Assembly: GCA_020086605.1 (NCBI GenBank)
Contig: JACBWW010000017.1
Span: 14,075,245 to 14,139,244, forward strand
Length of the DNA stretch: 64,000 nt
From: Lanius collurio
Lineage: Eukaryota; Chordata; Aves; Passeriformes; Laniidae
Direction: 5' to 3'
Below, in pieces: positions 13,471-22,059 of this stretch (the stretch's first letter is position 1; each line of letters opens with the position of its first letter). Both the position numbers and the translations under genes were made by a program. The notes under the pieces are model-generated. The model did no database searches and was not told the DNA's origin. It worked only from the letters and a program-made list of their open reading frames with translations.

Positions 13471-16400
13471 TATCAATCAGGTCTTCCTTCTCCATCCAGC
13501 CAGCAAATTTCCACAGCATTATAGGAAAAAATAGACGTGTTATTTTACAGGTACAGAACAGAATATCCTACAAAGCTACAGTGTATACAGTGTATCACAG
13601 AAATGTAGTGTTTTTGAGACCCTTACCTCTCCATCATAATTGCACAAATTCAGATAATGGGTAAAAAGATACCAATAAAAGAAAGCCTGCCAGGTATTTC
13701 TGACATGACCAATTTTTTGCAGGAAATCATGCTTAAAAAAGTAGCTAAAATATACTTTATGCTTGGGTCTGAATCATGATCTCAGAGCAAATAAGAACAG
13801 AGGTAGGCCAATCATTCATTACCTAAACAAATGTCCAGACATTCAGTTTTCAATTACCATAACTCCAGTTTTTATACTGCATAATCTTAACTGGAAGGAG
13901 GCATGTTCAGCTGCCCTATTAACCCTCCATGTGAAGTCATACTTCAGCAGCTATAGAAATAAAGGTTCATGCAGGCAATTGAAAGAATGTCTACAGTCTC
14001 ATACCTGATCTCTGTTTCTACATTGCAACTATACAATTCCAAGAGTTATCTTAACAATATAATTTTCCAGCTTGAATATGTAATCTAGATTTACTTTTTA
14101 ATCTAACGGCCCACGTTATTTCTCTATTTCTAATATTAATATAGTAAAGTGAAATAATATAGTCCCTTTCGGTTACCAAAGCTATGTGTCTCAAGCTCAA
14201 AATTTTGAGCCACTAACTGTATTATGTTTCACATCTGCTACCAACCCTAGTTCCACTATAGTTTTTCAGACTACTCTAAAAGACAGTAAAATTTCTGATT
14301 TTTCTTTTTTTTTAAAGATCACAGTAAAAATGCTGCATTTCAAATTGAAAAAAAAGTACTAGTAGTTAAGAAGAGAGGTAGCATTCATTTTTTGAGATAA
14401 TGAACATTTGTATATATAAATACTGTATTTACGAGATCTGTGTTTTCTGCCCTGATGAATCTAAAACAGTTGCAGAGGAAACAAAAATACTGTAGGCTAA
14501 ATACAAACATTCTTTGCTTTGCTATTCTTTTAATAATGAACTTCCTCAGATGGCAAACCCCTAGTCTGACATGTGTTCTGTATTTGTAGGTACATCCCTG
14601 TCAGGAAATGCTGTGAAATGGAAGTTCCTGACAAATAAAAGTTCTTGGCCTTAAACATTCCATAGATATTACTCAAATGTCAGAAAGAATAATTTCCAAA
14701 CTTTGGCCATTATTCTATATCTATTTAAAAACCATCATGTTCTTGGAGATAATTAATAATACACATATGGGTTATACAGTCTTTGGAGCTTGTCATAAAA
14801 CAAAATAGGGAAAATGTAATTAATTCCACTTTCTATGGTGTTATTATTGCTTGCTTTGCATGAAGGGGCCGTAGATATGAATCCCACTATATCCCCAAAG
14901 TCCTCTGGCCCCCATTTAATAACCAGAGATGGAACAAACAGGTTTTGTCTAGTTTGGGATCCAACTGAATATGAGATACCAAAAGGTTTAGTCTAAAAGT
15001 ATTGGCTTTGCATTCCAAGCATCATGAACTGCAAAGTAAAGTGCAGAGGAGAAACCAGGGAGGAAACTGTAATGGAGAAAAAAGAGTGAAAAATAAAGCA
15101 AAGTGAAACGATGTGAAGCCAAATAATAAAGCAAATATCAAAACTCAATAAAAGGGCACAGAGAAAGGAAATTGAAAAGACAGACATTAGTATATTCTCT
15201 GCTTTTCTTGGAGGAAAGTATGGCTAACAGAAATTCATAAATTTCTCCACTCAGTAACGCATCCCAGAGGAGAAAAAAACCCCTATTTTAATTGATTCAG
15301 TCATGAAAGTGAAAATTAAAAAAGAAAGGTTTACCTATCTTCATTTTTTCTTTAAACCAGCAAATCCTAAAATGATGTTCAGTTTACAAAGAAATCCCTC
15401 ACCAGATGAGAAGTGCCAAAACTCAGACTGTCTCTGCAATCCTGTTTCCCACTCAACATGCACATGCATTGCATTACAGACTTCCCTTAATCACAACCCC
15501 ATCCCATCTTTCATATGGCCATCGCCTTGTTCTCCTCACAAAATCAACAGGGCTCATTTCATATGCATGGAAGCAAATTATTCATCTTGGCTATTCTGGA
15601 TGTGGACTTGGGGTACATGTAATGCACATTTGTCAGGTCTGGGTCTGAAGACTAAGCAACAAATTTTGTAGCCTGGGTCTAAGTATTCCTAATTATAAAA
15701 TAAGAATTTCATTCTACTCCTTCTTTTAGCAAGATGAACCTGGCATCTAGAGAAATTATGGTCAAAGTTGTGTATTAAATTCAGATGAAGAGTAATAGGT
15801 AAGTATGAGATGACCTTCTTGAGTCCTTTGCATTAGACAGTATTTCATGCAATAAAATTGCAGCTGACACTGACTTCAGTTACTGTTATGTGGTTTCATC
15901 TCTGCAAATCAGAACCAATGTCTCAGATTTGCACATCCAACAACTAAACCAAAAAAGCAAATCCATACAGCCAGCATTCCCTAGTGAAAGTTGAAGCAGT
16001 ACATCTGTCTATGCCACACAGACCTCAGTGGCAGAGTCCCACTCTTACCTTTAATGGCTGTACCTAACAAGGACTACTGTTGTCTCTGCCACGAGCTGCC
16101 CCCCTGCTAATAGAACCCACCTTCTCAGTTAAGTACAACTCATCTTGCATAAAACAGGGCAAGAATTCTGTAGAAATTGGGTATTAATTTAAAACTTTCA
16201 AAGAAACCAGAAATAGTGTCATGTTGCTTCACGTGAAGACATGTGAAGTTCACCAGCAGAAAATAATCCAGACAACTCCGCTTGATCTTCTATGCACAGA
16301 CCAGGATTTTAAGGTGTAGCGCACACACACAGCCATGGGGTTTCACTGACATTACACAGCAAAGAATGAAATTTGGTCAAATCCCTCTTCCATCTGAGGC

Positions 16401-17846
16401 TGTTCAGGACCCCACTCCCCACCTAACAGAGGCTCCTGCTCCCACTTCTCCATTCCTGCCCCTTTGACCCACCTAAGAGCCAATCCTCCTTTGCCTTTTT
16501 TGCTTCTCCAAGCCTCAGTCTGCTCCTCACAGGAGCTTTCTGCCTCCCATCACTTCAGCTTCCTACTTCAGCCATCTCATTCAGGCTATCCCTGCCCTCT
16601 GACACCTCTTCCACTTTTCCTCTTTACCACTTCAGGACCACATAAACACCCTTGGCTGCTGCTCATGCTCTCTGGTATGACTCAGTCTTGCCCCAGGGCA
16701 CTGCCTTGTGGCTTCTGTACCATTCACAGTTTCTTTTGGCTTCTCTGTATCCGGAGCCCTTCCACCATCCAGGTCTGTACCTGCTTCTCACAAAATATCT
16801 TCCAAATCACTTTGGCCAATGCTTGGACTTTACTGGGGGTCAACCAGTCAGTCCCATTTCCAGAGGGAAAAAACCACACTCTGCATTTCCATCACCATTA
16901 TAGTATGCTTCCTTCAGAAGTATCAATATTTGTTCTTCAATATCTCTTACAAAAACAACTCACAGTAACATCTTGCCTAAAGTAAAACAACCATCCCAGT
17001 GTAGAAAGCCACTACTTAACAAGGCTTAACTCATGCTCAAAAAGACAGTAAGTGTAAGCTATAAATACTAAAAGCACATGCCATGTTGCAGCACTACTGA
17101 TAGACACTAGATTTCTCTTTCAGACAAATTTAACCCAAAACTCTAAGAAGTAACTGCAATCCTTGCTTTAAGTTGCAAAGCAATACATAGTCCAAGAACA
17201 TTTTGAAAAAGTGAGTAAAGTGAAAAAGGAATTCAGAGTGCCATAAAAATCACTTCCCTTGAAAAGACACACATTCTGTTCTGTAAATCACACATGATTT
17301 CCTTTTCTCAACAAATGAGAGAACACAAACTGCCATTTAAAAAACTTTAGCTTGATGAAAAACATACTGTTGCAGGATTTTTTGTGAAAGCTTTCAAATT
17401 TTAAAAACTTGACTAGGAAACATCATTTACTATAAAATCAATAAATATTGGTTACCAGGGCAAAAGAATTGTACATCTGTTTTTTTGAATAAACTTTCTT
17501 GCAATACATCTTAAGATCAAAAATGAGTTTCACATTACATTGCTAAATAAGCAAGATGTTCTGTGAGTGAGACCAGAAATTTAAGCCCTCCCACCTCCAC
17601 CTTTTCTATTTGCTCTTTTCTGCCATTAATAAAGTGCTTCAAACCCAGTTTCCTTTGTAGAAACAAACAGATCATCCATCTCCCTGAATAAGGCTAGGTG
17701 TCATCACTTTTTCCTTCTTTGCAAAACAATAAAAGTCATGCTGCAGGAAAAAAAAATCTTTTAAACCTTATTCAGGTGGGAATAAAAACTATGACCTTGG
17801 ATACCAAGTGTGTGAAATGAAATTACAGTTTCAAGTTACAAAGGTC
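13471..17846. other. Non-coding spacer upstream of the ERV
   Basis: No gene is supported. The 16290-16990 stretch is pyrimidine-rich on the plus strand, which keeps several frames open at once and gives proline, serine, leucine and phenylalanine-rich conceptual peptides. That looks like composition rather than coding. The rest is AT-rich unique-looking DNA with short A and T runs. The last six bases (17847-17852, TATAAT) are one half of the ERV target-site duplication. Confidence 0.55.
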
Positions 17847-17852
17847 TATAAT
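17847..17852. repeat. 5' target-site duplication of the ERV (TATAAT)
   Basis: Six bases, TATAAT, directly precede the TG of the 5' LTR and recur exactly at 21222-21227 after the CA of the 3' LTR. A 6-bp duplication is typical of alpha- and betaretroviral integrases (established knowledge). Its perfect preservation shows that both LTRs come from one integration event and argues for a recent insertion. Confidence 0.92.
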
Positions 17853-18122
17853 TGCTGGGGCCCAAAGGGCCCTGTAAGAGTACATAGGCCTTAGAACAAG
17901 GGACATGCAGCTTACCTAACTGAGACCAATAGAGAAAGTACACGTTCCACCTATAACCAATAGAGAGTATGATGTACACACTTGGGGCCAATAGGGGAGT
18001 GACACGACCGCCTGGACGGGACCGGGAGAACTGTATAACTGTGTGTAATGTACAACAATAAACGGAGCCTGTTAGATGCATCATATTGATGTCGTTGCTT
18101 CCCCCCGCTTCTGGCCGCGGCA
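17853..18122 (+). repeat. 5' LTR (270 bp)
   Basis: The LTR begins TGCTGGGGCCC and ends GGCCGCGGCA. Its U3 has three CCAAT boxes (17926-17930, 17957-17961 and 17988-17992), each followed by an AT-rich AGAG or AGGGG context, then a TATA-like GTATAAC near 18034 and AATAAA at 18057-18062. The spacing suggests transcription starting just after AATAAA, so the polyadenylation signal would sit at the end of U3 with a short R, a layout known from avian alpharetroviruses (inference). The U5 end is C-rich. By eye it matches the 3' LTR throughout, and the two LTRs share the same antisense translation over about 90 codons. It is the likely promoter of the proviral transcript. Confidence 0.93.
17926..18062 (+). 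promoter_or_regulatory. 5' LTR promoter elements: CCAAT boxes, TATA-like box, AATAAA
   Basis: Three CCAAT boxes spaced about 31 bp apart precede a TATA-like element at about 18033-18039 and a polyadenylation hexamer at 18057-18062. Regular CCAAT repeats are consistent with NF-Y-type activation, which is known for several avian and mammalian LTRs. The same arrangement recurs in the 3' LTR from about 21025 to 21161, where the hexamer would end the proviral RNA. Activity in this host is not shown by sequence alone. Confidence 0.7.
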
Positions 18123-18125
18123 TAA

Positions 18126-18145
18126 TGGTGACCCCCCGACGTGAT
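18126..18145 (+). other. Primer-binding site, tRNA-Trp-like with two extra C residues
   Basis: Three bases after the 5' LTR comes a 20-nt site starting TGGTGACC and ending GACGTGAT. It matches the 18-nt complement of the 3' end of tRNA-Trp used by avian leukosis-type viruses, except that the central C run is six rather than four. Position and ends make a primer-binding site near certain. The extra C pair is either a lineage variant or a replication or assembly slip in a homopolymer. Confidence 0.8.
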
Positions 18146-18202
18146 TCACCACAGCGGACGAGAGAGGAAGCGTGTGAAGTACCCCGGCGCCCGAGAGAGG
18201 CG

Positions 18203-18208
18203 GTAAGG
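18203..18208 (+). promoter_or_regulatory. Candidate major splice donor in the ERV leader
   Basis: The sequence GAGGCG followed by GTAAGG is a strong match to the vertebrate 5' splice-site consensus. It lies between the primer-binding site and the first long ORF, where retroviruses keep their major donor for env-type transcripts. Possible acceptors lie downstream after pyrimidine-rich tracts at about 20316 and 20366. Confidence 0.5.
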
Positions 18209-18260
18209 AAAGTGGCCACATCTGACTAAGAGAGTCAGGCAGACGGAAGGTCTGGACGGG

Positions 18261-18815
18261 ATGAGTTTTCGCTGTATCAGCGGTAGAAAAGGCAAGCCTG
18301 GAGAGGCTGCTGCGCCCGGTGGGGCGGACGGACTTTTTAAGGTTACACGGGCTGAACTGACAGAGTTGTTATTTTGGGTGAAATGGCATAGTCTGATGTT
18401 AGAAACTGCGCAAGTGTTTGAGTTGTCGGCGTGCAAGAAAGTAGGTGAAGAACTGTGGGGAGGCGTCCGGGGGGACAGAGGGGAGCGTATCTGTAATATG
18501 AGAGAACCACCAGGTATCCTGCTGCGGCTCCCAGGCAGAGACCTTACCAGTCGAGTGCCTATAGCTGCGAGCCCGCGCTCCCGAAGAGACCGGAGCTCTG
18601 AACCCCCCCCGGGACCCGACTTTTAACGCCGCACAGAGGGATGCACTTCGGTTACTCAGATTTTGCTGAGGAAAAACTCCCTTCATATTGAAGAGATTAT
18701 TGCTACTCCCGCATACAAAGGTCGCTATGATGATTTATTACCCCCGTGGGGTGTCGTACCTGTTAATGCAAAGTCCTCATCACTCGTACCCGCTGACCAT
18801 AACTTCCTAAACTAG
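18261..18815 (+). pseudogene. Gag-position reading frame, broken by stops
   Basis: A 121-codon frame opens at ATG 18261, about 115 bp after the primer-binding site, where gag would start. It ends at TAA 18624-18626. The same frame then stays open for 62 more codons to TAG 18813-18815, a stretch with plausible protein-like composition around IEEIIATPAYKGRYDD. No myristoylation glycine follows the start, and no capsid major-homology region or zinc knuckle is visible. I did not recognise a known matrix domain, so the gag label rests mainly on position. Either the parent gag is divergent, or part of this is not viral. No full Gag can be made from it. Confidence 0.5.
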
Positions 18816-19378
18816 CAGACGAGCAAAAAATTATCGCCGCCACCCCCCCCCCCCCCGCTTCGGGCAGCTGCGGGACGGACTTTGAGTTCCGAAATGCCTC
18901 TGCTGGCCGCCCGGCGGGTTTGCGGCCGCGCTGGCCCGGAGGGCTCTGCTGCCCTATGGGACGCAGATCGGACTTTGAGAGACTTAGGCGTGCCCGGCGG
19001 TTCCTTTCCCCGAGCGGCGAGATGAAAGCGGGAACTGCGGGGATGGGACGTGACAACGCAGCCGAGAGCACTGTCTGTCTTAAAATCTGCGACAGAGCAG
19101 GCAAGAGTCGCTGCGACTACGGACGGTCCGGAAGCTGCTCTATTCTTCTCCAAGCCGCAGCCGCTGCCTGCATAAGCGGCGGCGCGGCCCCGGCTCCGCT
19201 CTCCCGTTTCGGCGGGGGGGCCGCGGGCTGGGAGACCCTGCAGCGGCCGGTCCGGCGGAGCTCGCCGGTCCTCGGACTGGTCCGCCGCCGCCCGCTGGCC
19301 AGTCTGCGGGCGAGACGCACCAGCCTCGGAATACAGCCGTGCTCGGGCTGTGGGTGTACTGTGTTCCCACAGAGATGA
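18816..19378 (+). other. GC- and CpG-rich block with C14 tract inside the ERV
   Basis: This block is far richer in G+C and CpG than the surrounding genome. It starts with a tract of 14 C residues (18843-18856). A frame open from before the C tract to the stop at 19376-19378 encodes arginine, glycine, alanine and serine-rich sequence with no recognised domain, and both antisense frames are also open for about 110 codons, so openness may reflect composition. It could be remaining viral gag or leader with undecayed CpGs because the insertion is young, or a captured CpG-island first exon of a host gene. The abrupt change to AT-rich sequence near 19390 marks its end. Confidence 0.5.
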
Positions 19379-19432
19379 CCATCCTCAGCCTGGCCCTTCT
19401 ACAAGCAAAGACTGAATTTTAATAGAGACTAA

Positions 19433-19725
19433 ACTTTAAGTTTCTTATATTGTTATGCAGAACTTTAGGCTTCTTGTATTATAGAGTCAAATTGTTATGC
19501 AGGAATTTAAGTTTTTATAATATAGAGTCAGATTGTTATACAGAATTTAGGTTCTTATATTATAGAGTCAAATTGTTATACAAAAAATTTAAGTTCTTAT
19601 ATTATAGAGTCAGATTGTAAGTCAAATTGTTATACAGAATTTTAAGTTCTTATAGGGTCAAATTGTTATTGTAGAATGTAAAGCTTTAATACTGTCTAGA
19701 ATTAATTACTGATGTAGAATTCTTT
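19433..19725 (+). repeat. Degenerate AT-rich tandem repeat, about 40-bp unit, inside the ERV
   Basis: About six to eight imperfect units follow one another. The core reads roughly TTTAAGTTCTTATATTATAG, then AGTCAAATTGTTATACAGAA. Unit lengths vary because of small indels and partial copies: one unit near 19615 contains a duplicated GTCAAATTGT, and units after about 19670 are much more diverged. The array is not part of any standard retroviral gene and sits between the GC-rich block and the transcript-like segment. Confidence 0.75.
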
Positions 19726-20227
19726 AAGCTATTTAGAATTAATGATTAGACATATAAATGGATTCTCATGTCACTGCTGAAGAATCTCTCTGCCTATTCC
19801 AAATTGGTATTTGATAAGGACTCTGGCTGGTAACTGGCCATTACCAACCAGACACCTTTTTTGCTCAATTTGTCTTTCCTTCTGTAAAGGATCCTGCAGA
19901 AGGGTGGCAAATGTGACCTTTTTGGTACTTTTTCTCTAAAAATATGGTTGCTAAAAAGCTGGCAGAAAAGATTTTCCTGAGAAATCCTTCAGCCTTCTTG
20001 CACTCCGTGGGAGTTATCTCTTTCACACACAGCTAAGGCAAAACAAAGAAGGACAGCTGAATCCTCTGTCCTTGCACCTGCAGGTTGTTTTGAGAAACAA
20101 GAAGTTGTTTTCTTTACACTAAGTATAATATTTAGAAATAGGTGATTTGCCACTTTACTTGTCAGCCTTAAGTTAGAAGTTAGCAGTTAAATCACATTCC
20201 CTTTTCCACTAATCGGCCAGAGGCCTG

Positions 20228-20275
<48 letters not shown>
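19726..20275 (+). other. Transcript-like segment ending in a 48-nt poly(A) run inside the ERV
   Basis: This mixed-composition stretch has no long reading frame and resembles a 3' untranslated region or non-coding RNA. It ends in 48 uninterrupted A residues (20228-20275) that abut sequence encoding the integrase C-terminus. No AATAAA lies in the 40 bases before the run, which weakens but does not exclude a genuine tail. Bird CR1 LINEs do not normally make poly(A) retrocopies, so a pure A run at a junction with viral pol is best explained by capture of a polyadenylated RNA during reverse transcription. Internal A-tract expansion is the alternative. The segment was not matched to a gene. Confidence 0.55.
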
Positions 20276-20278
<3 letters not shown>

Positions 20279-20482
20279 TAGGCTTTGAAAAAAGAGGGGG
20301 AGCTTTTCCCCTACAGACCACATCAGTTGCTAACTTGGGGTCGAGGTTATGCTTGTGTTTCCACAGGAACCACCTCCCTTTGGATCCCAGCAAAGTGGGT
20401 CAAGCCCTGGATCAAGCCTGTGAATCAAAGCAACGACAGCAACGGCTGCAACCCCTCTATGAAGCCCTCACCTGGGTTATAG
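20276..20482 (+). pseudogene. Integrase C-terminal domain remnant (pol 3' end)
   Basis: The frame from 20282 to the TAG at 20480-20482 encodes QLLTWGRGYACV followed by a tryptophan-isoleucine-proline-alanine-lysine stretch and VKPW. This is the signature of the SH3-like DNA-binding domain at the C-terminus of class II (betaretrovirus-type) integrases. Everything upstream in pol, including the zinc-binding HHCC and the catalytic DDE domains, is missing, because the frame meets the poly(A) junction and a TAG at 20279-20281. It is a non-functional remnant but fixes the orientation and class of the element. An 18-nt copy of the polypurine tract lies at its start. Confidence 0.75.
20285..20302 (+). 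repeat. Internal copy of the polypurine tract
   Basis: The 18 bases TTGAAAAAAGAGGGGGAG are identical to 20933-20950, the tract before the 3' LTR, and lie within the integrase remnant. Flanking bases differ on both sides, so the shared block is exactly 18 nt. Lentiviruses and spumaviruses carry a second, central polypurine tract in integrase-coding sequence as an extra plus-strand primer, but I do not know this from class II avian elements. Confidence 0.8.
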
Positions 20483-20644
20483 CCGATCTCGTATACTTTG
20501 TGGCTAAGGAGTGAATTAGATCAAGACACTCAGCCACATCAGCTGTGGGAAGATGAATTGTTTGAAGATATTGATCACTTAGAGATTACTTGCATAGCAT
20601 ATCTTTTGCAGTATAGGCTTGCTTTTGCTAAGGTAGTGAAATAG
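20483..20644 (+). pseudogene. Short open stretch in the env position
   Basis: Directly after the integrase stop, the same frame stays open for 53 codons to TAG 20642-20644. The conceptual product is acidic in the middle (WEDELFEDIDHLEIT) and hydrophobic near its end. It lacks an ATG at its start. I do not recognise it as envelope, superantigen-like or regulatory protein. A second frame over the integrase/env junction is also open for about 40 codons up to TGA near 20513. Both may be remnants of an env leader overlapping pol, which is common in class II viruses. Confidence 0.3.
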
Positions 20645-20932
20645 ACTATAGTTATTGCTTTTACACGCAGACAAACTTGTAGATACCATGACCAAGTGGG
20701 TGGTGTGTGTCCTGATGCTTATATTAAATAGTTCTAGCAGCCTTGTACGCATTGCCGCACTTAGAGATAATGTTTAGTGAATTGCACAAGTCAGCCAGCC
20801 TTGTGTCTAGCCCTAGGAGGATGTAGGGTTTACCCCTTGCCAGCACGTGCAATGCTTCCTGGTTCAATCTCTAAACATCACATTTACATCTCCCCCAGAA
20901 GAGTTAGATCCTTCTGGCAGCTACTGCTGCAA
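20645..20932 (+). other. Non-coding 3' internal region of the ERV
   Basis: This occupies the place of env between the pol remnant and the polypurine tract. No signal peptide, furin site, fusion peptide or transmembrane anchor is visible and frames are short. The envelope gene has been lost entirely apart from any leader remnant upstream. Confidence 0.6.
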
Positions 20933-20951
20933 TTGAAAAAAGAGGGGGAGA
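20933..20951 (+). other. 3' polypurine tract
   Basis: TTGAAAAAAGAGGGGGAG plus one A lies directly before the TG of the 3' LTR. Position and purine content identify it as the primer for plus-strand DNA synthesis. It is intact, so the element kept the cis-signals for reverse transcription although its proteins are lost. Confidence 0.9.
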
Positions 20952-21221
20952 TGCTGGGGCCCAAAGGGCCCTGTAAGAGTACATAGGCCTTAGAACAAGG
21001 GACATGCAGCTTACCTAACTGAGACCAATAGAGAAAGTACACGTTCCACCTATAACCAATAGAGAGTATGATGTACACACTTGGGGCCAATAGGGGAGTG
21101 ACACGACCGCCTGGACGGGACCGGGAGAACTGTATAACTGTGTGTAATGTACAACAATAAACGGAGCCTGTTAGATGCATCATATTGATGTCGTTGCTTC
21201 CCCCCGCTTCTGGCCGCGGCA
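20952..21221 (+). repeat. 3' LTR (270 bp)
   Basis: It has the same length as the 5' LTR and, by base-by-base reading, no visible difference from it. The CCAAT, TATA-like and AATAAA motifs recur in the same order. Because the two LTRs are copied from one template at integration, absence of differences means little time has passed since insertion, or that gene conversion has occurred. The LTR lies about 840 bp beyond the donor of the minus-strand exon and is antisense to it. Confidence 0.93.
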
Positions 21222-21227
21222 TATAAT
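21222..21227. repeat. 3' target-site duplication of the ERV (TATAAT)
   Basis: Exact match to 17847-17852, directly after the CA terminus of the 3' LTR. Confidence 0.92.
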
Positions 21228-22059
21228 CTACACTTCTTTTTCCTGTGGATTTAGGATGGAGGGACAGCAATGTCTACTCTGTATTGAAAGGATTCTGCTT
21301 CTTGTACATATTTAAATATAAACTTTATGAAGAGTAGAATTAGAATACTACTACTTTTATTTTCTGACAGAACAGCAACTTACTCCCATTTTACACCATG
21401 CAGATCAAATGTCTACTTTTAAATTCAGTTCTAAGGAGTACTGTCACAAAAACTAAGTTAAAAAGAGGCAATGTTCCTGCAGTCCATTGCTCAACAGATC
21501 AGTGAAAGTAGATTGTAATCTTATATTATCCTCCACATTTGTTTGCATTCTGAAAGCATATAAGCCTTTCCAAATATACTTGATCTGTTTAGTTTTTATA
21601 CAAGAAATAGTTGCAGCTGCCTTGTTAGGACCCATGAAGAAGAGTTTTACTTGCAGGGTTGATAGATTCTGTGCCTGCACTGATGTCTGTCTTCTCTTTA
21701 TTTTTCTCTAGTTAATCTTTCTCACACTTGCTAATAATTTCAAATCGTTATTTCAAATAAAGCTTCACAATACAGTGGCACATTTAGACCGTAAAAGACT
21801 GTGATTTACCATTTTGACAGCTAAACATTTTTAGCTTGTATACAGCACCCAGCCAAAACTGAACAACAAAAATATTTTGAGCCCTTTTATTTTCAAAACA
21901 AATGCTTTATGTTCAAGAATCTGTCATTTAGAAACAGTACACACACACACATACATCCCTATTATACAATAATTGATGTTTGGGGTTTATTAAAAGCACA
22001 AAGATTGCAAATGCATTTGAATTTTTTTTTTTTTCCCCCAGCATGAAATAACCAGTTAC
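21228..22059. other. Intron sequence between the ERV and the coding exon
   Basis: AT-rich sequence with a short CA repeat near 21942-21955 and a T run at 22022-22034. On the minus strand this is the start of the intron after the exon at 22060-22318, with donor GTAACT at 22059-22054. No further exon was seen here. Confidence 0.55.

Larger units (their letters stand above)
17853..21221 (+). mobile_element. Non-autonomous endogenous retrovirus, class II-like
   Basis: The element is 3369 bp: two 270-bp LTRs around 2829 bp of internal sequence, bounded by TG...CA and flanked by a perfect 6-bp duplication. In order it carries a tRNA-Trp-like primer-binding site, a leader with a good splice donor, a broken gag-position frame, a GC-rich block with a C14 tract, an AT-rich tandem repeat, a transcript-like segment ending in A48, an integrase C-terminal remnant, a short non-coding env position and a polypurine tract. 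Protease, reverse transcriptase, RNase H, most of integrase and envelope are absent. The integrase remnant and duplication length suggest an alpha/betaretrovirus-related (class II) parent. The element is defective and could have moved only with proteins supplied in trans. It lies antisense to the exon at 22060-22318. Confidence 0.93.

Noticed and set aside
16464..16985. A 173-codon plus-strand open frame, the longest outside the ERV
   Set aside because: The DNA is pyrimidine-rich, two other plus-strand frames are open over the same span, the product is proline, serine, leucine and phenylalanine-rich with no domain, and there are no paired splice signals.
17836..18219. Minus-strand open frame across the 5' LTR, repeated across the 3' LTR
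   Set aside because: It is antisense to the LTR and exists twice only because the LTRs match. It was used only as evidence of LTR identity.
18763..19382. Overlapping minus-strand frames in the GC-rich ERV block
   Set aside because: GC-rich sequence lacks stop codons by composition; several frames on both strands are open together.
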